Assembly (NCBI RefSeq): GCF_000219625.1
Contig: NC_018214.1
Span: 1,550,001 to 1,614,000, forward strand
Source: Zymoseptoria tritici IPO323
Lineage: Eukaryota; Ascomycota; Dothideomycetes; Mycosphaerellales; Mycosphaerellaceae
Direction of reading: 5' to 3'
Length of the DNA stretch: 64,000 nt
The notes below the pieces were generated by a model. The model made no database searches and was not told the DNA's origin. It worked only from the letters and a program-made list of their open reading frames with translations. Positions 33,834 to 45,101 of this stretch are shown piece by piece. The translations under genes were made by a program, and so were the position numbers. Every line of letters begins with the position of its first letter. Position 1 is the first letter of the stretch.

Positions 33834-35678
33834 CTACATGACCATGCCTCCCGACTGGCCATTCATAGTCCCGTACGGCATCATGCCAGTATGGTCCATC
33901 ATAGGGTACTGACCCGGCCCCTGATTGCCCATCATGTATCCCATATTCGACGCCTGCATCTGGCTGTGGTCCTGCAGTTGAGAATGGTCCTGTAGCTGGG
34001 AGTGATCCTGCATCTGCTGCTGATGATCCGGCACGACAGGCTCGTAATGCATTTGATCCTCTTGCATCTGCGCCGCGCCGGCTTGCGCTTGAACTTGCAT
34101 GTCGACGTGTGATTGCATCTCCGGCACGATCTCGCTCTCATCGCCGAGCGCCGCGCCGGCCTGCTCACCTGTGTAGTTCTCTGCTTTCGTGAAACCGCTG
34201 TAACCATCCGTACGGGGCAGGATCTCGCCGGACTTTTGCATCTTCGTCCGGAGCTGGCCCATTTTGCGCTTCATGCGTTCGCGGAGCATGTCGTCGTGGA
34301 TGCCAGGTACCCAGTCGCCTTTGGTGAGATCGACAAGTTGGTACAATTCGCGGTACATGACCTCGAACGTCTCGGCGGTGCTCTGGCTGTATGCGTAGCA
34401 CGAGTACTGATGCATGAGGTCTGCCAGCATACCTTGAGCACGCAGCGGCCAGATGTCCTTACTGTTGACCCATTCCGCTGTCAGATGGTCTCGTCTTCTG
34501 CTCCGCCGTTCCAGATCGCGAAGCATGCGCTCTTGCCGCTCCGCCGTGCGCTTCTTGGACTCCTCAATCTTCTTCTTGCTGCGCGAGTCCCTTTTCGGTC
34601 CACTTGGGACGACCGCCGCAGGATTGTACAGAGTCGAAGTCGAGGGGCGACCGCCGGAATCCTTACGGCCGGACGCTGGCGTTCCCTTTCCGCTCTGTAA
34701 TTGTCGCATCCGCAGCTTCAGCTCGACCTCACGCTTCTGCAGGGCGATTTGTTGCAACTGGAGTTGAATGGTTTCCTCATCATCTGGCATGTCGCCTTCG
34801 AGCTCCATGGGCAGTGCTGGTGGGTAGGGCGGCGGTAGAGTCTGCTGTTGTGGGGTATGGTGCTGCTGTTGATGTTGTTGATGTTGCTGCACTTGCAGAG
34901 CCTGGGCAAGCTGTTGCTCAGCAGCACTGGCCTGTTGTGCTATCGGAGCATATGGCGATTGGTATTGCTGCTGCACGCCAGTCGGCTGCGGAGGCAAGGT
35001 CACCTCTTCCTCATCGTCGTCCTCATCCTCATCCTCCTCTCGTGCATTGCTCTTGCGTGACCCTCTCCGACCACCCTTCGCCCTGACCTTGTCGCCTTTC
35101 CGCTCAAACACTCTTCGAATCGTCCGCGTTCCGACGACAATCTTGTAGGTATCATACAACCACCAAAGCATGTCATCGACAGACATGTCCGGTTTGTCCT
35201 TGACATGTTCGAAGAGAGCCTGTTCAGAACATCAGCGCAACGCTCCCTCGACCCGTAATACAGACAGACTCACCGCCTCGATCTCCGCGCTCAGCACTCG
35301 ATGTCGTCCCGTCCGAGCTTCGGGAGGCTGCATTCCGTCAACACCACCATTCTTCTCACGCCGCAACGCAGCCGCAGCCGCTTGTTGAAGGCTACTTACC
35401 TTGCCGATGCGCCCGGTGCGCTCGAGTTCTAGTTTCCACCGCCGGACCGTGCGATCGGACACGCCGGTTTCCTTCTCAATCGACTCTTCATCATGATTGG
35501 CCTCCAGGAGCGCTTTGACGCGGTTGCGCTGCTCCTGTAGGGTGGGGGTGTCAGTTTATTGGTGGTGGCCGAGTATCGCAAGATTGACGGCGAGTGATAG
35601 GCATGGCGGCAGCGGTGCGGTAAAGGACAGGGAGTGAGGTGCGGTGTGCGCTCATACCTCGCTGTATGCGCGACCCAT
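33834..35678 (-). CDS. Protein with Tc1/paired-like bipartite HTH DNA-binding domain, no DDE nuclease
   Basis: Exons 35678-35658, 35534-35400, 35327-35274 and 35219-33834 give 531 aa; keeping the 72-nt piece 35399-35328 gives 555 aa. Helix-turn-helix 1 is YSEEQRNRVKALL with SDRTVRRWKLELERTGRIG. A linker GKPPEARTGRHRVLS follows, and HTH 2 is DMSVDDMLWWLYDTYKI then GTRTIRRVFERKG. This is the two-HTH plan of Tc1/mariner transposases and Pax proteins. The catalytic DDE domain is absent; instead there is acidic sequence (EEDEDEDDDEEE), a Gln-rich stretch, a basic coiled coil (SKKKIEESKKRTAERQ), a helical domain WPLRAQGMLADLMHQYSCYAY, and another Gln/Met-rich tail. It looks like a host regulator that took over a transposase DNA-binding domain. 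The function is unknown. Confidence 0.78.
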
Positions 35679-36145
35679 GGTCGACGCGTCGGGCTTCAAG
35701 TGCTGGTCTCGTTGCTCCACTATCAGCGTGGTGGTCAAAACTCTGGGTTGTTGGTCAAGTGTCTGGTCGGCGGTTGAAGTCGCGGCGCTGGAATTGGCAG
35801 TTTGGAGCATGACTGTGAGTTCAACATGTACCGCCTCAAACCGGCAGGAGCAAGACCAGCATGGAACGGTCAAGGCAATGAGACTATCATGTCGGAAGAC
35901 AAGCATAAGGTATGAATGAGAGTATGTAAGTGATGTTCGCTTCGAACAAAAGTATCGCATTCGCGATATTGGGTATCATACACCAGATCGCTCCATTACA
36001 GTAAAGTAGTACACCTCACAGCATCATGCGGCCCTCTTCCTTCTACCTCTACAGAGACTGAACTCTACCTTTCACCCTCTTCAACACAAATGAAACCCTC
36101 ATGTTCGCTTGCACATCCATACATCGCTCATTCGTGCATCCCTCC
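35679..36145. other. Intergenic, about 470 bp
   Basis: Promoter of the transposase-derived gene and 3' UTR of Snt2. Nothing else seen. Confidence 0.5.
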
Positions 36146-39100
36146 TCAGTGAATGAGGTTCATCAAATTCGGGCTCGCACTTGCGCCAGACACATTCGTA
36201 CCATTCGGCGGCGCTGTAGCAGGCGGAGGTTGTCCACCTCGAGGCGTTGTCGGCTGTGGATGTTCCTGAGGCCAAGCAGGGCCGGGTACAGGGTCTGGTC
36301 CCATGAGTTGCGGATCGATCATTGGATTCGGCGGCGGTGGAGCATGCTGCTGCTGAGCTGGTGGAGGTGGCTGCGGTGCCTGCTGCTGCTGCTGCTGATG
36401 TTGATGTTGTCGTGGCAGCGGTGGCGGACCGTCCATCGACTCGGACCGACCGTACATTGAACCATGCATAGGAGGCGGCGGAGGCCGATGCAGTTGGAAG
36501 TCGCTGTACGGCGAGGGTTGATGATGAGGATGGGGCGGATGCTGTGAATAGCCACCTGGGGAGTGCATGGGAGGAGGCTGAGAATTGTGAGAGGATGGCA
36601 TGCCGTTAGACATTGGTGGCCCATTTGGTGGGTAGCCATTCATGTGAGCATGCCTCTGCTGCGTTGTTGGGTATGCTGGCATATTAGGCGAGCCTTGAGG
36701 CGGATAGGACCCCTGATGTGGCGGTGGCTGCTGCTGGAAGCCGTAATTGTTGCTGTTGTGCCGCTCGTGCATCGGTGGAGGTGGTCCATGGGGCGGGTGA
36801 GACTGATAGGCGCTTGGTCCATAGTGCGGAGCAGGAGGATAATTTGGTGGTCCCGGGGGTCCTCCAAAGAGAGGATGGGACATGCCATTCATCTGTCCCG
36901 GAAGCGGCGAGGGCGCTGGCGGAGGTCGTGGTGGAGGCACATCCCAGACGCGGAATTGCTCCTCGATGGAACGCGGCTCCACCTTGTGCGCTTTGTTGGC
37001 CTCTGTTTGGGTCCCACTTGGCGAAGAAAGCGGCATGCGCGATGCACCATCTTCCGGTGGAGGAGTCGGGTTTAGCTTCTTCTTGAGGAAGCACTTGTGG
37101 CATAAATAATCCTGGGGACCCTCCTCGGCAATTTGCTCATGCTCCAACACAGGCGGGCCGGCGGGGTTTTGAAATCGAGGCAACGCGTGAGTATGATATT
37201 CGTCATCAACACCCGTCATGGCTACGTCGCCCTGCGGCGGTCGGGCATCTCCATTTGATGTAGGTCCATTGGCGGCACTCTGATGAGCCTGACTGTTTTG
37301 CATGCCAGGCGATCCGTCGCTGGGCTGGTGCTCGCCGTTGATCGCAGGCCTCGCCAGTTCCCACGGCCGACCAGGTACTCCAATAGGTGGGTTTGAAACG
37401 TCTGCCGGTCGCGCGAGCTCTGCGCTCGTGTTCTGAGCGGGTCGATCTGTAGGCTTGTCGGGGTCCGAGGTTCCATTCAGAATGCTAGATATTGCCTGAG
37501 CTGACTCCCGAGCTGGTGTGTCCTTGGGAACGAGGTGCCACTTCGGGGTCACATCGATATCGCACTTGACACAACGACGCTCAGGCGCCGGTACGTCTCC
37601 GATGCTCGAGGCTTCGTCTTCGGCTTCGGTCTTCGTGTCTCCGACGGTCGAATTTCTGGAGCCGCGTTTAACAGCTGCGGCAATACTCTGGGCACCGGAC
37701 TCCCTTCGAGTGCTGTTCTGGGCAGCCAGCACTGATAGTTGGCTCTTGTCCTTGGTGAGCTGAGCCATATTTGCTTTGCGCACGGTTCCGGTCAAAGTCA
37801 GATCAGCCTGCTTGTACTTCTCCACAAAGACTTGCAACGCTGTTGTGCCTTGCTCGTCCTCGATCTCGTTGATTGGGTGCAGCTCAGTCTTCGTGACGTG
37901 CTCCTTGCAGAGGACTACAGCAGTGACTGCTCCAGTCTCCTGCCCGAGGGTCGCGGTAATGACCTGGTCTTTGCGCGACCCTTTTACGGGAGTGACATCG
38001 AATCCGAAAGTGTACCCAGCTTCGAACGCACAAGAAGCGTGGAAGTATGCGCTGCATTGAAGGCAGCTGATACATGCTCCGGCATTGTCTCGGGTCCGAT
38101 TCTGGTGGTCCTTGTTCTTACAAAGCTTGCAGACCGCCTCGAAGCGAGCTTGCGGGATGAGTGGGAAGCCTTCGGCCACCTCTAGAGCCTTCGCATCGCT
38201 GAAACGGATCTCAGGCGCCCACACTGCGCAGTAGACGTGCACCCAATTATTGCCCGTCGTCCGCTTCAGCGGTTCTCGTGGAATCGGGGAGCGGTTGAGG
38301 TTGAGCTGTTTGTTGCGGTACTCGATTCGCATGTTGTCGGCGAGTTCCTTCTCCAAGCGCTCCTTCTCCCTCTCGCGATCGGTCTTCTTCTTGTGAGACA
38401 CACGCGGAGGCTCAACAAGGTCGACCAATGTCTCTTCCGTCAAGCATAGACAGCACGAGTAGTCGGTGGACACTGCCGGGTTACGATCGTTCTGGCATTG
38501 TTCGCACACCCATTTGAAGCCACCATCAGGTCTGATACCTTCATTCTCAGCAAGTCCAAAGCATCGTCGATGCACGGTCAATTTGCAGTGAGAGCAAGCA
38601 ACGGTGTCGTTGAACCCTCTGCAGATCGCACAAGGCAATTCCTTCCAGGTCGGCTGAGCAGGAATGATGGGAGGAGGCGGAGGCGTCGGCTCCTTCGGGG
38701 GTGGAGGAGGCTTCTCTTTCTTCTTGGGTGGCTCCACAGGTTGAACTTCCTGGTTCTTCGCCTTCTTCTTGGGTGGCTCTCCGTTCTCAATCGACGGTAA
38801 AGTCTCGGGCGGCGGAGGAAGAGGGTTCGCCTTCTCTGCGGAATCAGTGATGATCGCTTGAATCAGCTCGTTGTCGAGCTTGCGCTTCAGACCACGACCG
38901 CCTCCCAATGCCGCTCGCTTCGATGCCTCGTCAAGCTCTTCCCACTGAATGGCATACTTGCGCCAAAGGCCACAGCACCGCAGGCAGAGCGCAAGGAGAG
39001 GTCGGTCTTTCTTGCTGTCTTTGTTACTGCCCTTTGTATCTGCGGGCGCAGTCTGGCCAGGTGAGACTCCTGGAGCCCTCCTCCACTGCCGCGAGTGAGT

Positions 39101-41730
39101 GTTGCTGCAGAACTTGCACTGGAATCCGCGATTCTTCCTTGCTGCTTTCTCCTTGTCAAACGCTGAGTCGTCTGCATCATTTGCCACCTCCGCTTGCAAT
39201 CTGGCCCCTGCATCGTTGTCCATCTTGCGCTTCTTGCGACCTCCATAGTTGCCCCAAATTTCACGACCCTTGGGCGTCTTCTTCCATAGGTAGTAAAATC
39301 GTACAATGTCGGCGTTCGGCAAATCTGTCTTCATGTGCAGTCGAATCAATCGATGCTCCGAGCCGTACTTGGCCACACCTTCTTCAAACTTTTGCAGATC
39401 CGCCTTGCTGAGTACAGGCTCGTGCAGGTCCTTGACGCGGTCGACTTTCTGCAGCTGTTTCAGAGCTGCATCCTGGCTGTACTTGTTCCGCACGAGAAGC
39501 TCGAACGCTTTATCCAGAAAGTTCGTCCCGAACGGTGGCACTCCGACCTGTCGTGCCAGGCCCTTGGCACGATTGATGTAATCGTCCACGAACTTGTCGT
39601 TGCGATCGGTCGCTTCTTGGAGCTTCGCTGGTTCTTTCTCCACAGCTTCATCGATGGAGGGCATCTTGAACATCAACTTGGCGGTGCATCGAGGATCCTT
39701 GGCATCGTAGTCTTCTCCTCGCGCCACGTAGCCAGGCGGCTCATCCTGGACCCATTTTGGCCGCTTCGATTTCTCCTCCCGGTCGGCCTCGATCGCTGCG
39801 ACCGTCTCCTTCGTGAGCTTGCCCTGCGTCTTTTGCGCACTGGTCTTGTTGTAGCGTTTCTTGATTTCTGCCGGCTTGACCAGCTCTACAGGACGCCCGT
39901 GCCACATGTTCGTATTGGCTTGATGGCGAGGTCCGAGTCGAGAGCTTGCTCGAGGGTAGATCGCGCGGTCATCGTATTGTAAAGCATCCTCTACCCTGGC
40001 GTGGACTCCAAGATATCTCATAGGCCACATCTTCGCCAGTGCAATCTCGGCTTGGGTCGCCGGATGATCATCAACAACCATGTCCGATCCGCTTGGACTC
40101 GGCGCGCGGGTGGTGTCGTTGGAGGCTGCCGGAACCTCCTCCTCGACGACCTCTTCACCTTCTTCCTCAACATCTGTGCCGGCTGGAGTACTGTGTGCCT
40201 CCAATTTCTGCTCCGAAGCTCGACTGCATGGCCCACAGGCCCACGCGAATCCGCGAGACGGCTTCTTTGGCAGCGGTGGCTGTACGCAATTCATGTGATA
40301 TGCGTTTTTGCAGATTGCGCAATCCACAGAGTCGCTGGATGCGCAATACCGCGCGCATCGCTTGCACGTCTTGGCAGCACTGGTAAGCTCCTTGACGCGC
40401 CCGATCTCAACAACGACAAATTTCCAGCGCTCGTCCAGTGCCTTCTTGACTTTCTCCGGAACGTTGATAATCTGTTCGACAGGTATGCATTCGTATGATC
40501 GACGGATGAAACGGTCAAAGACCTGAACAAAGAAGAAAGAATCCGGCTCCTTGCGGTAGGCTTCGATGTCTTCGATTTCCGATCGATGCTTAATGGTGCA
40601 TTTGCCTCGTAGGGATGTGAGTGGACAGATGTCGGAGTGCATGGTGCCGAAGACCAATCGTGTGTCGCTGCTGAATCTTTGTACATCGCGCGGACGGTAG
40701 TACCAATTTACGCGGATCGCATCAACGGGAGAATTGGGATTGTCTGTATCGACGTGCAGGAATTCCATGATCCGGCAGAGGTAGTATGGGTCGCCGGGAG
40801 GCTCGCAGACAAGATATACATGATCTAGAAATGACAGTGTTAGCATGGTGAAGATCTGTTGCTATCGATTTTGAGCTTACCATTGACAGACAACTTCTGG
40901 CCATCATCAGATACCAACTCGTCCTTTTTGTTCAGGCTGCTTCGACATTTAGAGAATGTCATGATATTTGTTTCGCGCGCCATTGTGTGAGAAGACGACG
41001 ACGACGGCGGCGGCACAATCGTCGACGCGGTCTTGCGTGCGCCGGAAGGCGGTGGCGTGGATGATACAGGCGTGTTCAGGTTTGAAGCGGGAGCGCCAGC
41101 AGCCTTGCGCTTCCTGCTGGAGGTAGCTGGGGTTGGATCCTTGGCGCCGCCAGAAGCCGGGACTTTGCTGTTACTGCTGGCTGCGTGAATTGATGCGGCG
41201 GTCGCTGATGATGATGTGGCAGTTTCGTTTCGACTGTCGGGAGTGCCATTTGCAGACGCATCAGCGGCGACCTTTTTCCTTGACGCGCCAGTAGATGACA
41301 TTTCGAAATCCATTTCTTGATCCTCGGCATAGTTTGGCCGATTATTCGTCCGGTTGCGCGACCGCGTGCCGTATGTCGCATCCATGGCAGCATCTGAGGC
41401 ATCGCCGCTTTCCATGGATGTTTTGGCAACAGGTTGAGTGGCAGGTGCAGACGTTTGTGCGGTTTGCGGAGCAGGGTGTGTGACCGATCCGCCGGCGATC
41501 GGTGGTGTCATGCTGCCGCGTTGTTGGTTGGCTGCGGAACCCTCGATTCGAGCATTTTCCGTCGCGGGTCGATGATTGATGGCTTGAAAGCCGGTAGATG
41601 CGACGGGCGGAGACATTCTCGACGCCGGGGCGGCGGTACGTGATGAATGTTTCGAACCTCCGTTTGTTGGGTTTGACCCCTCGGCCGCAACCTGGGATGA
41701 GGGAACCTCATCTGCGGCAGTCTGTGTCAT
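36146..41730 (-). CDS. SNT2: Snt2-like BAH-PHD-ELM2/SANT-PHD chromatin protein
   Basis: Exons 41730-40881 and 40824-36146 give 1842 aa. The first roughly 280 residues are Ser/Thr/Ala-rich and disordered. The domain order is then: BAH (DHVYLVCEPPGDPYYLCRI), PHD1 (CKRCARYC with CAICKNAYHMNCVQPP), an ELM2-like part with a SANT domain (KFEEGVAKYGSEHRLIRLH with IVRFYYLWKK), a GATA-like zinc site (CKFC with WRRAPG and LCLRCCGLWRKY), PHD2 (CAICRGFNDTVACSHCKLTVHRRCFG) and an extended PHD (CCLCLTEE, NNWVHVYCAVWAPE, CISCLQCSAYFHASCAFEAG). A 300-residue Pro/Gln/His-rich tail completes it. Yeast Snt2 with Ecm5 and Rpd3 binds H3 tails and controls stress genes; it has also been proposed as a histone ubiquitin ligase. 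In plant-pathogenic fungi orthologues affect growth and conidiation. Confidence 0.93.
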
Positions 41731-42832
41731 GACGATCTGACGCGCCGTCGGCCAAGTGACACATCAGTCGGGTGTCGTCAGTCGCGTGAGTGTGTACAGG
41801 CGTGAGGGCCAACAAAATGGTGTTTTGGGGAAGAGGGTTGGGTAAAGAACGGACGCCGCAGTGGCGATGGGCGTCGACCGTGCAGGTAGCAACACACGCG
41901 GACTGCAGTGCAGTGATCTGTCGTGGGGAAAGTAGGGAATAGTTCCAAGTCGGCCGGGCTGAATCGCGCGATATCAAATCAGAGTTGGTCGATATGTGTG
42001 CACGGCGGACACGCGAGAGAGCCGGCGATGTCGGAGGTGGGAGGAAGGGTGGGTTGTGGTATAGAAAAGAGATGGCAAGGGACAAAGAGGGCGAGACGGT
42101 TGGACATGTCGCTAGGCTAAGGTAAGCGACAGAAGAGAGAGAGACGATCTTGGCGGGCGAGGGAAGGATACCGGAGAAGGCTAAATCATGAGATGGCACA
42201 GTGAGACTTTTCCCCGACACACTTTTGGATGGGAGATGTCAGGACATTTCGGGGACTGGATTCCGTAGTCATGCCGTGCTTGCAAGGGTTACCATTACTA
42301 CTGCTGCACATTATTGAGGAGAGAATTGCTGTATCATTGTGTGCTTCCTCCACAATGCCATCCATACTGTTGATGTCAAGAGATCCAATGTCGGGGATCG
42401 TGCCTCGTGCTGTCAACCCGCGGATACCTGCCGCCGTCTACGCCGAATTTCGACTTCTCTACCTAGAGGGACACCTGCGGATGATTGCGTATGTCGTGAA
42501 GTCGGGTCCTTTCAGTTCCTGCAGATCGGGCTTAGTCAAATCTATCCCGGATAGCCGCCTGGAGGAGCCAAAACGAATGATCCACTCGGCACGACGACGA
42601 CAAATTTAAAATTCTAGACTTCATCGAACACGACATCTTTCCGCCATTCCGTTTACCAACCAAAAACAATACCACAAGCATCAGAAGCCATTGTCTTACC
42701 AGCCCAACCTCAAATCCGTCTCTGCGCCTGGCTAACTTCCCTGATTTTGCTCGACGTGCTTCTCTCCATCCCTGCACCACGGCAGTGCCAGATTGTTGGT
42801 CGGGATATCTCCATGGAAGCCGACAACGCTAA
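41731..42832. promoter_or_regulatory. Divergent promoter region, Snt2 / Dus2
   Basis: This is 1.1 kb between opposite starts. The frame 41708-42220 (-) overlaps the Snt2 start and lacks any motif, so it is probably leader sequence. A small upstream ORF of Dus2 sits at the right edge. Confidence 0.5.
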
Positions 42833-42854
42833 ATGCTGCTGCGGAATATCATGA
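42813..42854 (+). promoter_or_regulatory. Upstream ORF overlapping the Dus2 start (ATGA arrangement)
   Basis: ATG at 42813 in good context (CCATGG) opens a 13-codon frame (MEADNAKCCCGIS) whose TGA at 42852-42854 overlaps the second candidate Dus2 ATG at 42851. It also spans the first Dus2 ATG at 42833. Scanning ribosomes would meet it first. Confidence 0.6.
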
Positions 42855-44167
42855 CATCCGCTGCCAAAAGGGTGCCCATTCCCAAAAATGGCGTCGACTA
42901 CAGAGGCAAAATCGTCCTCGCACCTATGGTCCGCAGTGGCGAGTGTCCTTCACGGCTGCTGGCGCTGAAATACGGCGCTGACCTGGTCTGGGGACCGGAG
43001 ACCATCGACAAGGCTCTCATCGGCACCACACGGCACGAAAATCCCATCACAAAGACAATCGACTTTACGAGGATATCATCAAATGGAGCGAAGAACCCTT
43101 CCCTCACTCCCGAGCAGAGGGAAAGCATCATCTACCGAATGCATCCGGAGCGCGAGGGACGAAAGTTGATATATCAGATTGGAACTGCGAACCCAGATAC
43201 CGCGGTCGAGGCAGCAAAGTTGATCGCGCCACATGTAGCCGGCATCGATGTCAATGCGGGATGTCCAAAACCTTTCAGCACCAGTGGCGGTATGGGTGCA
43301 GCATTGCTAAAGACTCCCGAGAAGCTATGCTCAATCCTACGGGCACTGGTGAAGGATGTAGGTGAGCCATTCGAGATTGGCATTAGCGTCAAGATCCGCA
43401 TCCTGGACACTGCAGAAGAGACTGCCACATTGGTCAAGCAACTTGTCGCAACAGGCATCACTGGCCTGACCGTTCACTGCCGCACAACACCGATGCGACC
43501 ACGCGAGCGAGCGATCCGCGACGAGCGCCTCAAAATGGTGGTCGAAATTTGCCACGACGCCGGGATCGCCTGTGTTATGAATGGCGACGTCTACAGCCGC
43601 GACGAAGCCCTCGAGTTGATGAAAGAGTTCGGCGCGGACGGAGCTATGATTGCCACAGCCGCTGAGACCAATCCGTCCGTGTTCCGTCCACAGGCTGAAG
43701 GCGGGAAAGCTGAGTGGGAAGAAGTCGTCAAGGAGTATGTCAAGACCTCGCTGGAAGTGGACAATCGATGGGGTAACACGAAGTACTTGCTCGGACAGAT
43801 GATTCCGGGTAAGAACAAGGCTTACAAAGGCATGATGGCGACGAAGAGCTATAGCAGTCTGGTCAAAGTCTTGGGGTATGAGGACCTCGAGACCTTGGCC
43901 AAAGAAGTCGACGCGAGACTCGAGATTGGCGCTTTCGAGAAGCCGAAACTGACCAAGGCGGAAAAGAAGGCGGCGAACAAGGCCTTGGCGAAGCAGAACG
44001 GAGATGAGAAGCCCGAGGAGAAAGCGGAGCCGACACGACCACTTTCTACTACCGCGGCGGGCATCAAGAGGAAAGCCGAGGAAGCCGAACTGGACATGCC
44101 TCCGGATGTCGCTCTGCAGCGGGCGCCGGGAAGTGTGTCGGAGCATGTCTCGCAGTTGGCTGTTTAA
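42833..44167 (+). CDS. DUS2: tRNA-dihydrouridine(20) synthase, Dus2-like
   Basis: A flavoenzyme that reduces uridine 20 in the tRNA D-loop. One exon, 444 aa from 42833, or 438 from ATG 42851, which gives MTSAAKRVPIP and matches the usual family start better. The FMN-binding TIM barrel opens with GKIVLAPMVRSGECPSRLLALKYGADLVW. The catalytic cysteine is Cys144 in VNAGCPKPFSTSGGMGAALL. GLTVHCRTTPMRPRERA and ACVMNGDVYSRDEA are the substrate- and phosphate-binding blocks typical of Dus2. The last roughly 70 residues are Lys/Glu-rich (KLTKAEKKAANKALAK); the animal double-stranded RNA-binding domain is absent, as in yeast Smm1. Confidence 0.93.
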   Translation: MLLRNIMTSAAKRVPIPKNGVDYRGKIVLAPMVRSGECPSRLLALKYGADLVWGPETIDKALIGTTRHENPITKTIDFTRISSNGAKNPSLTPEQRESIIYRMHPEREGRKLIYQIGTANPDTAVEAAKLIAPHVAGIDVNAGCPKPFSTSGGMGAALLKTPEKLCSILRALVKDVGEPFEIGISVKIRILDTAEETATLVKQLVATGITGLTVHCRTTPMRPRERAIRDERLKMVVEICHDAGIACVMNGDVYSRDEALELMKEFGADGAMIATAAETNPSVFRPQAEGGKAEWEEVVKEYVKTSLEVDNRWGNTKYLLGQMIPGKNKAYKGMMATKSYSSLVKVLGYEDLETLAKEVDARLEIGAFEKPKLTKAEKKAANKALAKQNGDEKPEEKAEPTRPLSTTAAGIKRKAEEAELDMPPDVALQRAPGSVSEHVSQLAV

Positions 44168-44417
44168 TCGCGACGGTGGTTCGCAAGGCTGGTATTTTTC
44201 GTTGCATTTTCATCGAGCTCTCCAAGTGCTGGACCTCATGAAGCAAGACTCGACTCTGGTGTATCTACATTCGAAGACGCTCTCATGACATTGATTCTGC
44301 TGTTGTCCCGTCTCCCAAATATGCTCTTCTCCAAATCCAACCAACACCTTCAACGCCATCGCCAATAGTATTTCCTAAAATCATCACAATGACCATAATA
44401 GCTCTCTTCCCAAAAGC

Positions 44418-45101
44418 CTACGCATATCTCAACACCCCCTTCAACACCCAAACCTCCCCATTCGCCACCCTACTCACCACTCTCTCCACCACAATCCCAC
44501 CCGGCTGCACAAGAGCAACCCCATCCTTCCCAACCTCCCACCACACCTTCCCGCCCCCCAGCGTCTCCACCTTCTCCCCTTCCTTCCACGGACTAACCGG
44601 CACGACATGAGCCTCCGCAAACCGTCTCAAATTCCGATGCGCGCGATCCTCCCCACTCTTACCCTCGTACGCCTCCGTACCCATCGCCGCGTAGTCCCGA
44701 GGATCTTCCCACGGTTTATGAGGGAGAGCGGAGATGGCGGAGTTGAGAGGCGCGAGGACCGTGGTGTTGGAAGAGGAGGCGTCGAGACGGGTGGAGATGG
44801 AGGAGATGTCGCGTGTGAAACCGGCGAAGATGTTGATTGTGCGTTGGGTGCCGAGGATGTCGGAGAGGATTACGGAGGAGTTGGGAGATGGGGCGGGAAG
44901 TGCGTCGGGGGCGGAGGGTGGGAGTTGGACGCCTGGGGTGGTTTCCATGATGGGTCTTTGGTCGGGTTGCTGGACTTGTTGGCGGGAGGGCGTGTTGGAG
45001 TGGGAGTGGGAGGAGAAGGGTGGGAGGAGTCTGGCTTGTGTGCTTGCTGCGAGGACGAGGGCGGAGAGTAGGAGTATGCGGGTTGGTGTTAGGCGGGGCA
45101 T
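44418..45101 (-). CDS. Secreted fasciclin (FAS1)-domain protein
   Basis: 227 aa, single exon. The N-terminus MPRLTPTRILLLSALVLAASTQA is a signal peptide. After a Ser/Pro/Gln-rich linker a single FAS1 domain is visible: ILSDILGTQRTINIFAGFTRDISS, then the H1-like motif NTTVLAPLNSAISAL, RRFAEAHVVP, and the closing block GVALVQPGGIVVERVVSRVANGEVWVLKGVL. Such proteins are cell-surface or wall adhesion factors; the fungal single-domain branch is mostly uncharacterised. No obvious GPI-anchor signal is present at the C-terminus. Confidence 0.87.
   Translation of the reverse strand: MPRLTPTRILLLSALVLAASTQARLLPPFSSHSHSNTPSRQQVQQPDQRPIMETTPGVQLPPSAPDALPAPSPNSSVILSDILGTQRTINIFAGFTRDISSISTRLDASSSNTTVLAPLNSAISALPHKPWEDPRDYAAMGTEAYEGKSGEDRAHRNLRRFAEAHVVPVSPWKEGEKVETLGGGKVWWEVGKDGVALVQPGGIVVERVVSRVANGEVWVLKGVLRYA

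Noticed and set aside
33834..35678. An active Tc1/mariner transposon
   Set aside because: No DDE catalytic domain, no terminal inverted repeats or TA duplications were seen, and the gene has several introns.
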